From Desulfobacterales bacterium (lineage in GTDB: Bacteria > Desulfobacterota > Desulfobacteria > Desulfobacterales > JASJAZ01), in assembly GCA_030066785.1 (NCBI GenBank), contig JASJAZ010000040.1, forward strand, positions 1 through 39,432: a DNA stretch of 39,432 bases. Reading direction: 5' to 3'. Shown one piece after another: positions 1 through 6,949 of this stretch. A program made the translations under genes and the position numbers. Positions within the stretch are counted from its first letter, which is position 1; each line of letters starts with the position of its first letter. The notes under the pieces were generated by a model. It made no database searches, was not told the origin of the DNA, and saw nothing but the letters and a program-made list of their open reading frames with translations.

Positions 1-1338
1 TATCAGATCATCTAACTGGCAATTGCCCTTGGAAATATTACGGTTAATCAGCTGTGCGTTTCCCCGAATAACCATCAAGGGCTGATTGAGTTCATGGGCC
101 ACCCCCGCGGACAGTTCGCCAATGGAGGCTAGTTTGCCGGATTGAACCAGCTGTGCCTGGGTGCGTTTAAGTTCCTGGTAGGCTTCCTTTAATGATTCCT
201 CGGCCAGGATACGGTCAGTGACGTCGCGGATAATACCCTGAAAACCCTTGGCAAGCCCTTCGGCATTCTTGATTAAAGACACCGATGCTTCCAAGTGTCT
301 TTTTTCGCCGTCTTTGCGAAGAATCTGCCATTCAAACTCTTTGGAAGGACGATGGGAAACATAGACATTATTAAAGGCTTTAAAAATTTTGCCGACATCT
401 TTGGGGTCACTAAAGTCACGATAATTTTGGCCTATCAGCTCTTGGCGTTCGTAGCCAATAATCCGATTAAAGGCTTGGTTGAAGAATTGCAGATTTCCGG
501 ATGTATCTAATTCATAGTAGCCTTCTTCCATGCTTTCCAGAATGCTTCGATATTTTTCTTCGCTCTCACGAACCTTTTCCTCGGCTTGGACCCGCTCGCC
601 GATTTCCTGCTTTAAAACTTTATTGGCTTTTAACAATTGGCCGGTGCGTTGTTCAACCTGATGCTCCAGCTCCATATTCGCTGTATGAACCTTTTTCTTT
701 TCGGCCTCCAGTTGTCGTTCCTGCAGAAATGCTTTGCGTGAATATAATTCAATCGAGTAGCAGGCAAACATGCCGAATAAATTACCGGTTAAGAAGAAAA
801 AATTGTTATTAATCAGAATGGGAATAGGAGTGCGTGTTATCCAGATCGCGGCGATCTCATAGGCGATAACGATTAGAATGCCGGTCACCGTGGCATACAG
901 AAAGTCAAGTTTGAAAAAAGTATATCCGAAAATAAAAACAAGAATCAGCCCCGCATAATAGGAGCTATTGCTGGATGGTGGTGCGAGTAGAATCATGGCG
1001 ATAATGCCTAAACCTGCTGCAGCCACAACAGAAGAAATGCAGATTTGATGGTATCTTTTAAAACTGCGGGTAAATGAGAACAGGAAAATACAGGCCGCAA
1101 AAGGGCAGTAAATTGCAAAGCGGATAAACCACAATTTATATTTGGCTTCCGGTACAATCCATGCGTCTAATATGCCAAAGACACTAAAGAAAAAAATCGA
1201 CAGGAGCAGCGCTATTTGGATGTGCCGCAAAGATTTGCTGAAGTGCTCCTCTTTATAAAGCGCCTCCACTCTTTTCGGAAACGTAAGTGTCAGGAGCTGG
1301 GGTTCGATATTTTCCCAATTTGGTTGGAATGTGCTCAT
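1..1338 (-). CDS. Membrane PAS sensor histidine kinase (partial, C-terminus beyond window)
   Basis: The reading frame is open from ATG at 1338 to the window edge (446 residues), so the catalytic HATPase domain lies outside. It is a sensor kinase that should autophosphorylate on His415 in the H-box AGVAHELNQP. Visible layout: about six hydrophobic segments between residues 41 and 195, a coiled coil at about 205-260, one PAS domain at about 261-378 (beginning EKYRSILESMEEGYYELD and ending IIRDVTDRI), then the HisKA start. The membrane part contains SSYYAGL (125-131) and INNN (176-179), which recur at matching places in the phosphatase encoded just upstream (stop at 1390, gap about 50 bases). 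It is probably the last or a late gene of the operon read from the promoter near 5120. The stimulus is unknown. The family call is firm; the sensor homology is by eye. Confidence 0.9.
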   Translation of the reverse strand, partial: MSTFQPNWENIEPQLLTLTFPKRVEALYKEEHFSKSLRHIQIALLLSIFFFSVFGILDAWIVPEAKYKLWFIRFAIYCPFAACIFLFSFTRSFKRYHQICISSVVAAAGLGIIAMILLAPPSSNSSYYAGLILVFIFGYTFFKLDFLYATVTGILIVIAYEIAAIWITRTPIPILINNNFFFLTGNLFGMFACYSIELYSRKAFLQERQLEAEKKKVHTANMELEHQVEQRTGQLLKANKVLKQEIGERVQAEEKVRESEEKYRSILESMEEGYYELDTSGNLQFFNQAFNRIIGYERQELIGQNYRDFSDPKDVGKIFKAFNNVYVSHRPSKEFEWQILRKDGEKRHLEASVSLIKNAEGLAKGFQGIIRDVTDRILAEESLKEAYQELKRTQAQLVQSGKLASIGELSAGVAHELNQPLMVIRGNAQLINRNISKGNCQLDDLI

Positions 1339-1389
1339 TTTATGCGATAAAGCTAAAAATAATTGATGCCAATGTTTCTTTTGATAACG

Positions 1390-2745
1390 CTATTTCTTAA
1401 TAACAACCAACGTCATATCATCGACTTGTTCTTCTTGATATGCTTTGACTTTGGCGATTATTTTATTGCGTAATTTGCGAACCGGTAAATCTGCATATTT
1501 GTGCAGGACCTGTACGAGTTTTTCCTGGCCGAACATTTCGCCATTGGCATTGGTCGCTTCGGTTATCCCGTCGGTAAACAGCAAGACGATATCCCCTTTG
1601 TTGATTTCAATGTCATAGTCCTTCAGTTCATTCTTAATATCATCGGCGATACCCAGCCAGGTACCCGGTATGGTGACGGTCTCGACTCGATTTAATGCGG
1701 AACGATAAATAATAAGATCCTGATGTTTACCCGCGATGGTTATGCCCGAGGAATTGAGACGCAATACCATCATCGTCATGTAATGATCTGAGCCCAATCT
1801 GGATATGTTCTCCCTGATGACGACATTGATAGAGCTCAAAAGTTCGGTTGGGCTGCAGTTTCCATTATTATTCACTTTGGAAAGAATGCTGGTTTGTGCC
1901 ATCATCATAATCAGACCTGAATCGACGCCATGTCCTGACACATCCCCAATGGTAACCCATTTATCTCCCTTTGGTGTTTCAATAACATCGTAGTAATCAC
2001 CACCAACTTCCTTGGCCGGCAGCATGGTGGCTGCAATGTCAAAACCCTCGACCTTTTGCTTATCAGGCAAAAGGGCTGTTTGAATTCGTTTGGCCAGTTC
2101 CATTTCACTCCAGATGGAGTCTCGGGCGATTTTCAGCTCAGACATCAGATAAAATTCTTTTTGTGTCAGGTTATGTTTAACGTAGTTGATACTGACGGCA
2201 ATGATGCCGGTTGCAGATAAAAAGAAAAGATTATTGATTAAGTATTTTGTTTGGCTTGCGCTGACCTGCGGCAAGTTAACGAAGAGATATAAAAATATGA
2301 TGATGATACTGTTAAAGGCGGAGTGTTTGGCGTCCCAGGGAAGAAGAAGATTTACGCCGATGATGACCAAATTAAGACCGGCGTAGTAACTCGAAAAAAA
2401 TCCGCCCAAATCCCGCGTCATTAAAACAATGACACCGCCCACCACAACGGAGACAATGTATCCGTGAACAAATGAAAAATTATTGGGTTTGGTATTGCGG
2501 ATAACGATATATTGCGCAACAACAATAATGGTCGCAATGACGCGATATAAGGCGACTTGTTTCAGTAATTCGCGTGGCACAATATAAATATCTAAAATAA
2601 AAAAGAGCGGTACCAGCGTAATCACTAAAAAGGTCAGCGTCTTGTTCCAATCGTGAATAATGCTATTGAGAAAACCCCTAAAATCCCGGGCATCAATTAT
2701 AGATTGTTCTTCGGCGCTGAGCTTATTTTCTGCGATTTTATTCAT
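1390..2745 (-). CDS. Membrane-anchored SpoIIE/RsbU-type PP2C serine phosphatase
   Basis: A 451-residue protein with about six transmembrane segments (residues 36-187), a short coiled linker (190-220) and a C-terminal SpoIIE-type PP2C domain. Metal-binding motifs are intact: KEVGGDYYDV at about 245-254, GDVSGHGVDSGL at 267-278, FTDGITEA near 390 and the terminal VDDMTLVVIK. The linker motif AKRIQTALLP is the usual junction preceding RsbU-like domains. Such enzymes dephosphorylate a phosphoserine on a STAS protein, and a STAS gene lies in the same operon (4185-4556). The membrane part resembles that of the following kinase (SSYYAGL at 118-124, INN at 170-172), suggesting that both respond to the same kind of signal. 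The gap to the upstream methyltransferase is 33 bases. The ribosome site before ATG 2745 is weak (AGAT), consistent with operon coupling. Confidence 0.93.
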   Translation of the reverse strand: MNKIAENKLSAEEQSIIDARDFRGFLNSIIHDWNKTLTFLVITLVPLFFILDIYIVPRELLKQVALYRVIATIIVVAQYIVIRNTKPNNFSFVHGYIVSVVVGGVIVLMTRDLGGFFSSYYAGLNLVIIGVNLLLPWDAKHSAFNSIIIIFLYLFVNLPQVSASQTKYLINNLFFLSATGIIAVSINYVKHNLTQKEFYLMSELKIARDSIWSEMELAKRIQTALLPDKQKVEGFDIAATMLPAKEVGGDYYDVIETPKGDKWVTIGDVSGHGVDSGLIMMMAQTSILSKVNNNGNCSPTELLSSINVVIRENISRLGSDHYMTMMVLRLNSSGITIAGKHQDLIIYRSALNRVETVTIPGTWLGIADDIKNELKDYDIEINKGDIVLLFTDGITEATNANGEMFGQEKLVQVLHKYADLPVRKLRNKIIAKVKAYQEEQVDDMTLVVIKK

Positions 2746-2778
2746 TATCTAGTTTGCCATTTACTTAAAATGGATTGA

Positions 2779-4182
2779 CTATCTGTTTGCCGCTTTTTTA
2801 ACACGCAAAAACATTTGGCTGCCGGTTTCTTCAAAAAACACGTCAGATTCAGCTGATGGAATGCTCTTTAAAAGATCGATCAAATCCTGTTCCGACCGGT
2901 AATACAGCACCCAGTCCAGCCAATACTCCATATAGAATCGGCTTGGATTAGAGATATGAAAATTGCCGATCACCATTTTGCCACCGACCTTCAATATCCG
3001 ATACAGTTTTTCTAATACGGCTTTAGCTACCGGCGGGGTCAAATAATCAAAAAGTCCCATTGAGTAGATATAATCGAATTTGCCCCACATCTTTTCCAGC
3101 GCCGGCGTTGTCAGCATTGTACGAACCGACTCATTTAAATAGTCTACTTTAATCTTGGCGCTGTATTTTTTTTCTAGTTGCGCGATCAATTTTTTAGCTT
3201 CTGCCAAAGCTTTGGTGTCCTGATCCAGTAGCGTGAAGTGAAATGTTGCGCAGTCATTGGCGGTTTTTAAAACATTTTTAAGCTCAAAAGCAGGGCCACA
3301 GGCCACAGAAAGAACTTTGCGATGCCTGGCGTTCTTTTTTTCATCTTTTGCACGGTAGCTTGCCAGGATGTTGGCGATAACATCTCGGCGGTTGCGCACG
3401 GCCTGGGCCGCGGGGTGCTCATTGGGATGCTTGTGCATTAGTTTCCCAAAAGTTGATCGGCCCTCATAATCGTTGGCGTAAATCATGTTCATCATGACCG
3501 AATCGCCGCTGTAGCCTCTGGGCTTCAAATTAGTGCGTGCCATGAATGGCGAACACAAAATAAAACTCCAAAGCTGTTTGCGGAAGTAAAAACCATGGCG
3601 CTCATGATCTTTTTTGTTGTAATTGGCGACGAGGTATTCAAATTCTTCTAATTTTTTATCAAGAAAGATCATAAACTGGCGCCCTTCGGTCGCTATAATT
3701 GCGTCTTGGACATGTTGCTGGATTTCTTCAGGTTCGCCAGCCATACGGGCATCAAGCTTATCGAATAAATTTTTATAGACGGTTAAGTCATAGGTTAAAT
3801 TGGCGGTATATTCTTTAAACTTCGCTTTTATTTTATTCTTATGCGCCAGAATAAGGGAAACATTTTGAAATTCAGCCTGAAGCTTTTCAAGCCTGTTTTC
3901 GAAGAATAAGCTATTAAAGTCGTAAACATCCTCGTAGAAAATCAATCGGCCATGAGCGCCGGTTTTGGATGAAACGGTCGTAAAACGGCAGGGACCCATT
4001 TCAATTTGTGCGCCGTTTTTCTCAAATACCAGTTTGGTAAAATCTGACTTGCGCGAAGGCTTGGACCCGTTTAAAAATTGGATCATCAATGAGAACTTGG
4101 TGTCGTAAGTGGCCTCAACCGGGATTATTTCTTTACCCTTCAGCAGATCAGCTTTAAATTGTATCGGTTCCCGATGCCTCAT
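2779..4182 (-). CDS. SAM-dependent methyltransferase, PhcB-like (3-hydroxy fatty acid methyl ester signal type), with N-terminal barrel-like region
   Basis: A 467-residue soluble protein. The C-terminal half is a class I methyltransferase: motif I VLSVACGPAFE at 290-300, an acidic LLDQD strand after it, and FDYIYSMGLFDYL as the post-motif. Upstream of the fold is KPRGYSGDSVMMNMIY (220-235), a signature I associate with proteins annotated as 3-hydroxypalmitic acid methyl ester biosynthesis factors (PhcB-like). Residues 1-95 look beta-rich and could be a degenerate PilZ-type barrel, and 100-200 are helical. It sits two bases after the STAS gene, within the partner-switching operon. Family knowledge suggests methylation of a hydroxy-fatty acid to make a diffusible signal. 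That substrate is inference, and another small-molecule or protein acceptor is possible. No secretion signal is seen. Confidence 0.75.
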   Translation of the reverse strand: MRHREPIQFKADLLKGKEIIPVEATYDTKFSLMIQFLNGSKPSRKSDFTKLVFEKNGAQIEMGPCRFTTVSSKTGAHGRLIFYEDVYDFNSLFFENRLEKLQAEFQNVSLILAHKNKIKAKFKEYTANLTYDLTVYKNLFDKLDARMAGEPEEIQQHVQDAIIATEGRQFMIFLDKKLEEFEYLVANYNKKDHERHGFYFRKQLWSFILCSPFMARTNLKPRGYSGDSVMMNMIYANDYEGRSTFGKLMHKHPNEHPAAQAVRNRRDVIANILASYRAKDEKKNARHRKVLSVACGPAFELKNVLKTANDCATFHFTLLDQDTKALAEAKKLIAQLEKKYSAKIKVDYLNESVRTMLTTPALEKMWGKFDYIYSMGLFDYLTPPVAKAVLEKLYRILKVGGKMVIGNFHISNPSRFYMEYWLDWVLYYRSEQDLIDLLKSIPSAESDVFFEETGSQMFLRVKKAANR

Positions 4183-4184
4183 AT

Positions 4185-4556
4185 TTATAATCCCTTGATT
4201 TCTAATCGATTATCTTTAGTTCCAAATATCTCCAAAGCTGTAAAATTTAATTCCTGCCATTTTAGGGCCTTTTGATAGAGGATCGTTATTTTGGTCATTC
4301 CTTTTTTGGCCCTATTAAGTATTTTGATGATTGGTGTAATGGTGGATGAATTCATGTATGCTAAGTTTTGAAAGTCCATGATAATTCGTTTGCGATGGGC
4401 ACTGGCCATTTCAAGCACCTTGACCAAAATCGGAGATATGAATTTGCTTGGCTCACGCGCAACGCTCTTGCCCTCCCACTTCACATCAATGGTGGCATCA
4501 TTTTCAATCACGTGAATGGTTAAGTATTTCGAAGAATATTTTACCGGTTTTTTCAT
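4185..4556 (-). CDS. STAS-domain anti-sigma-factor-antagonist-like protein
   Basis: A 123-residue single-domain protein with the STAS pattern: a hydrophobic strand (RKRIIMDFQNLAYMNSS, residues 55-71) followed by an amphipathic helix (TPIIKILNRAKK). Ser71 lies where SpoIIAA-type antagonists carry the phosphorylated serine, and Ser70 is the alternative. In known systems (SpoIIAA/AB, RsbV/W, and the cyanobacterial IcfG-type cluster) such a protein is phosphorylated by a HATPase kinase and dephosphorylated by a SpoIIE phosphatase. Both partners are encoded here, at 4559-5062 and 1390-2745. Two bases separate it from each neighbour, which implies tight co-translation. The conserved-looking block around WEGKSVAREPSKFISPI is not part of the classical SpoIIAA motif and may mark a subfamily. 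The regulated target, whether a sigma factor, the methyltransferase or something else, is not evident. Confidence 0.85.
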   Translation of the reverse strand: MKKPVKYSSKYLTIHVIENDATIDVKWEGKSVAREPSKFISPILVKVLEMASAHRKRIIMDFQNLAYMNSSTITPIIKILNRAKKGMTKITILYQKALKWQELNFTALEIFGTKDNRLEIKGL

Positions 4557-4558
4557 AA

Positions 4559-5062
4559 TTAACCCCTGTCTTCTTTTTCTAAATTTGATACAACGGACAC
4601 ATTCAGCATATTTTTCTCACCAACAAAGAAATCTAAAAGGGCCTTGCCTTCATACGCAATTCTAACTAGACCGATACCACTTTCTTCATCATGCAGTGGT
4701 TTTTTAGCAACTTCTTTCAACCTTTCGATATAGGCTTCAAAAGGGTCCTGGTAACTTCGAATCCATTGAATGGTTTTGTCCAACCGCGCCAAATGCTTGT
4801 AAGCACCTTTGTCGACAGGATTCAAAACTTCTATCGTAATGGTATCATTATTCAGTCCAATAAATACGGTGACTTTTTTCTCTTTAATTTTGAAATTGCC
4901 ATATTTGATGCTATTTTCGATGAGTTCACTGATGATCATGGAAAGCGAATGGATTCGCTCATCTGATAGCCCATGGGTTTGTAAATAGCCGGCACTTTCA
5001 AATCGTATTTTTTCAATTTCATCCCAATCCGGCCTTAGCTTAAATTCGGCAGATTTATTCAT
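4559..5062 (-). CDS. RsbW/SpoIIAB-like HATPase (switch protein kinase)
   Basis: A 167-residue protein of the small GHKL ATPase class. The N-box is SELIENSIKYGN with Asn50, and the glycine lid is ESGIGLVRIAYEG (128-139). The middle region (85-120) is longer and more charged than in SpoIIAB, and a standard DxGxG box is not obvious, so the nucleotide pocket may be divergent. There is no transmembrane segment or HisKA domain, so it is not a conventional histidine kinase. It is the first gene of the five-gene operon, with ATG at 5062, a clear AAGGAGA ribosome site and a sigma-54-type promoter about 50 bases upstream. The expected role is phosphorylation of the STAS protein encoded two bases downstream. 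Whether it also binds a sigma factor or acts only as a kinase cannot be told. Confidence 0.85.
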   Translation of the reverse strand: MNKSAEFKLRPDWDEIEKIRFESAGYLQTHGLSDERIHSLSMIISELIENSIKYGNFKIKEKKVTVFIGLNNDTITIEVLNPVDKGAYKHLARLDKTIQWIRSYQDPFEAYIERLKEVAKKPLHDEESGIGLVRIAYEGKALLDFFVGEKNMLNVSVVSNLEKEDRG

Positions 5063-5113
5063 TGCTAGCCCTATCTCCTTGAAAGTTACATATGCTTATT
5101 CAATAGCCTTTAC

Positions 5114-5129
5114 TGCATCTAGCGTGCCA
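5114..5129 (-). promoter_or_regulatory. Sigma-54 (RpoN) -24/-12 promoter for the 5062-to-1 operon
   Basis: Read on the minus strand the site is TGGCACGCTAGATGCA. It has GG and GC separated by exactly ten bases and matches the TGGCACG-N4-TTGCW consensus at all but one of the specified positions. Transcription would begin near 5103, giving a leader of about 40 bases before the AAGGAGA ribosome site and the ATG at 5062. The match and placement are seen directly; use in vivo is inference. Confidence 0.75.
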
Positions 5130-5300
5130 TAATGGCTTGCACATGTTGTCTAATAAAAAATCATGTATTTACGGTAAGTTATGAGAAATTTGAGTTTTTA
5201 TGCAAAAGCACATTAATGACGGGCCAAAAGCGGGAATTTGAGAATATTGTCAGATTTTTCTCAATGCACAAATTTATAATATGATTACAGGTGGTTAGGG

Positions 5301-5321
5301 TTCACAATATTATCATGTGAA
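5301..5321. promoter_or_regulatory. Dyad TTCACA-N9-TGTGAA, candidate activator site
   Basis: A perfect 6-base inverted repeat with a 9-base AT-rich spacer in an otherwise gene-free region. It lies about 175 bases upstream of the sigma-54-type promoter, the usual distance for an enhancer-binding-protein site. The half-site also resembles CRP/FNR-family boxes (TGTGA), so a CRP-type regulator is an alternative. No enhancer-binding-protein gene is in the window. Confidence 0.45.
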
Positions 5322-5422
5322 TAATAATATACGAATATTTGTATCATGCATTTAAGTTACATGTTTACCAATCAACAAGTAATCGGTATCTGGATCTTTT
5401 AAATGATGTACGACGACCTAGG

Positions 5423-5860
5423 TTAGTGCCATGCACGACTGCGAGGCGACATCCCCGTGGAAAAGAAAGTCTTGGGCGTGTTTTTAGGCTTCTGGCTTTT
5501 TGAAATGGCAGGGCCAAACATTTCTGATATGGCGATGGTATGGTCCACATCACCAATCAGGACACCTCTTTTGCCAAAGCGCAAGGCAGGTTCTTTGCCC
5601 TGCATCAACGCTAAGTCTTTTCGAAAATCGTTTTCCTCCTCAATGGCCTGTTGTTCCGATTTGAAATAGCGCCAGGTTCCTTTCATCATGTGCATGGCAT
5701 GCGCCAGTTCATGGTATAAATTTTGGATAGCCGTGTATTCAATCAGATGCCGTTGGCTGTTATAGACCATATGACTGCCCTGGTCGGGAATTTCGGCATT
5801 AAATATTATTTCCACGCTTTCACCTTTCCCTTTGATCAGATCGGGTGACATCGGTGCCAT
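5423..5860 (-). CDS. M91-like zinc metallopeptidase domain, probably N-terminally truncated
   Basis: A 145-residue frame with LYHELAHAMHMMKG (zinc-binding HExxH) followed by SEQQAIEEENDFRKDL and a basic RFGKRG segment. This order (HELxH, a downstream EN-containing acidic stretch, then R-x-G) recalls the M91 family (NleD-like effectors and Rhs-type toxin tips). No signal peptide is visible and no ribosome site precedes ATG 5860. The same frame stays open about 80 bases further upstream to a TAA near 5945 without a clear start, so the N-terminus may have been lost or frameshifted, and the gene may be a remnant. A second HExxH protein is encoded next to it. The zinc-peptidase motif is secure; the M91 family and an intact gene are less so. 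Confidence 0.5.
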   Translation of the reverse strand: MAPMSPDLIKGKGESVEIIFNAEIPDQGSHMVYNSQRHLIEYTAIQNLYHELAHAMHMMKGTWRYFKSEQQAIEEENDFRKDLALMQGKEPALRFGKRGVLIGDVDHTIAISEMFGPAISKSQKPKNTPKTFFSTGMSPRSRAWH

Positions 5861-6100
5861 GGTGCGACCGGCAGAAAATAGCGCATGGGGGGCATGGCGG
5901 ATAATGAGCTGATGTCCGCATTTTTAATAGCTTAAAATTATAAAACGGCCTGAAGGGACCAATAAAGCAAGAAAATGTCCATATCGTGACACTGTATGCG
6001 AGACAGCGTTTGAAAAGATCATACACTGCCTTGAGGGGGGATACAGTTGGTCGCTGGAGCATTCGGCGTGTCCGAAAAAGGGGAGCTGTTCATGGTTTGG

Positions 6101-6616
6101 TTACGATAAGCCGGAATCGGTTTGTCGAAATCGATTCTGAATACGAACCGCCTCGGGTTCGGGATCGTATATCAACTGAGTGATATCGCCCTTGATATGG
6201 TAATGAAACTGAAAATAATGGGTCAGTTCATGGGCCAGATGATGAATGCGGGACTCCCTCACCAGTGCAATGGTATTTTTCACATGGCTGAAATAATTAA
6301 ACCGATTAGAGCCTAATTTTACACCGACATACTCTGGCAGTTTGGCTACGGGAATCTGCGAACTGACAACAATATCCGGCAATGGAATATCGGGGTTGAC
6401 CTCAATATTCATCATCTGCGCCACCGTATCAAAGGTGCGGCGAATGATGTTCCGGTCAAACGGAGACGCGTGTTCCAGTTCAGCAATGGTAAACGATGTG
6501 GTCGTGGCGTCGGTTTGGCGGAAACGGATGTTTTTTTCGCCGGCATAGCTGGTGACCGCGGCAACTGTTAGAAAGATGACTGCTGCAATGATGCAATATT
6601 GACGACTTTTTCGCAC
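6101..6616 (-). CDS. Secreted HExxH zinc-peptidase-like protein
   Basis: A 171-residue protein starting with GTG at 6616 and a clear Sec signal peptide (residues 1-25, hydrophobic IIAAVIFLTVAAVTSYAG with an AxA-like end). Near the C-terminus it carries IHHLAHELTHYFQFHY, an HExxH zinc-binding helix, and EPEAVRIQNRFR downstream with Glu residues that could give the third ligand. The middle is not recognised. The size and the late position of the HELTH motif recall small exported DUF6647-like proteins. It is probably a periplasmic or secreted protease or protease relative. An AGGAG lies about 13 bases before the GTG, longer than usual. It precedes the other HExxH gene on the same strand by about 240 bases, in which no complete gene is seen. 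Confidence 0.7.
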   Translation of the reverse strand: MRKSRQYCIIAAVIFLTVAAVTSYAGEKNIRFRQTDATTTSFTIAELEHASPFDRNIIRRTFDTVAQMMNIEVNPDIPLPDIVVSSQIPVAKLPEYVGVKLGSNRFNYFSHVKNTIALVRESRIHHLAHELTHYFQFHYHIKGDITQLIYDPEPEAVRIQNRFRQTDSGLS

Positions 6617-6949
6617 GGCTTTAAACGACTCCTAACATGTTATGCATCTCATCGCTTTGCCATCGGATCGTGCGGTTTCCGTAAGATACGATAACATTAG
6701 CTTTTGTACTTAATATCGGCGTTTGGTTGAAAAACATTAGAATTTGTTCAAAAATTTTCTTTCTTCCTTCGCAATGGTGTCAGGGTCACGGGACTAAGTT
6801 TCGTAAATGAAGATGAGGCGCTGACAAGTCAAAAACTGACTGTAGCAAAATTGAGGTGCATGTATGCAGGTAGCTGGGTGTGCAATAATATAGCGCTTTG
6901 CACTATGTTGTTAGGAATTGATTGTTTGATAGTCGATGGGATACCTAAA
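6617..6949. other. Gene-free interval
   Basis: About 330 bases between the secreted peptidase gene and the stop of the HAMP phosphatase. It holds an inverted repeat GTGCAA (6880-6885) / TTGCAC (6898-6903) with a 12-base loop just downstream of the phosphatase, which could end its transcript although no U-run follows. A short AACATGTT palindrome near 6633 lies upstream of the peptidase. Nothing else is recognised. Confidence 0.5.

Larger units (their letters stand above)
5063..5422. other. Gene-free AT-rich regulatory interval
   Basis: About 360 bases without a credible coding frame between the first operon and the peptidase-like gene. The part nearest 5062 carries the sigma-54-type promoter and ribosome site, the middle carries the TTCACA dyad, and the rest is AT-rich with short A/T runs. 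I see no tRNA, terminator with a U-run or mobile-element end here. Confidence 0.6.

Noticed and set aside
1501-1993. Plus-strand frames inside the first phosphatase gene
   Set aside because: They are antisense shadows of a well-supported coding region and have no motifs.
5820-6062. 80-residue minus frame overlapping the M91-like gene
   Set aside because: It has a hydrophobic stretch but no family signal. It may be part of a frameshifted N-terminus, but I could not join it convincingly.
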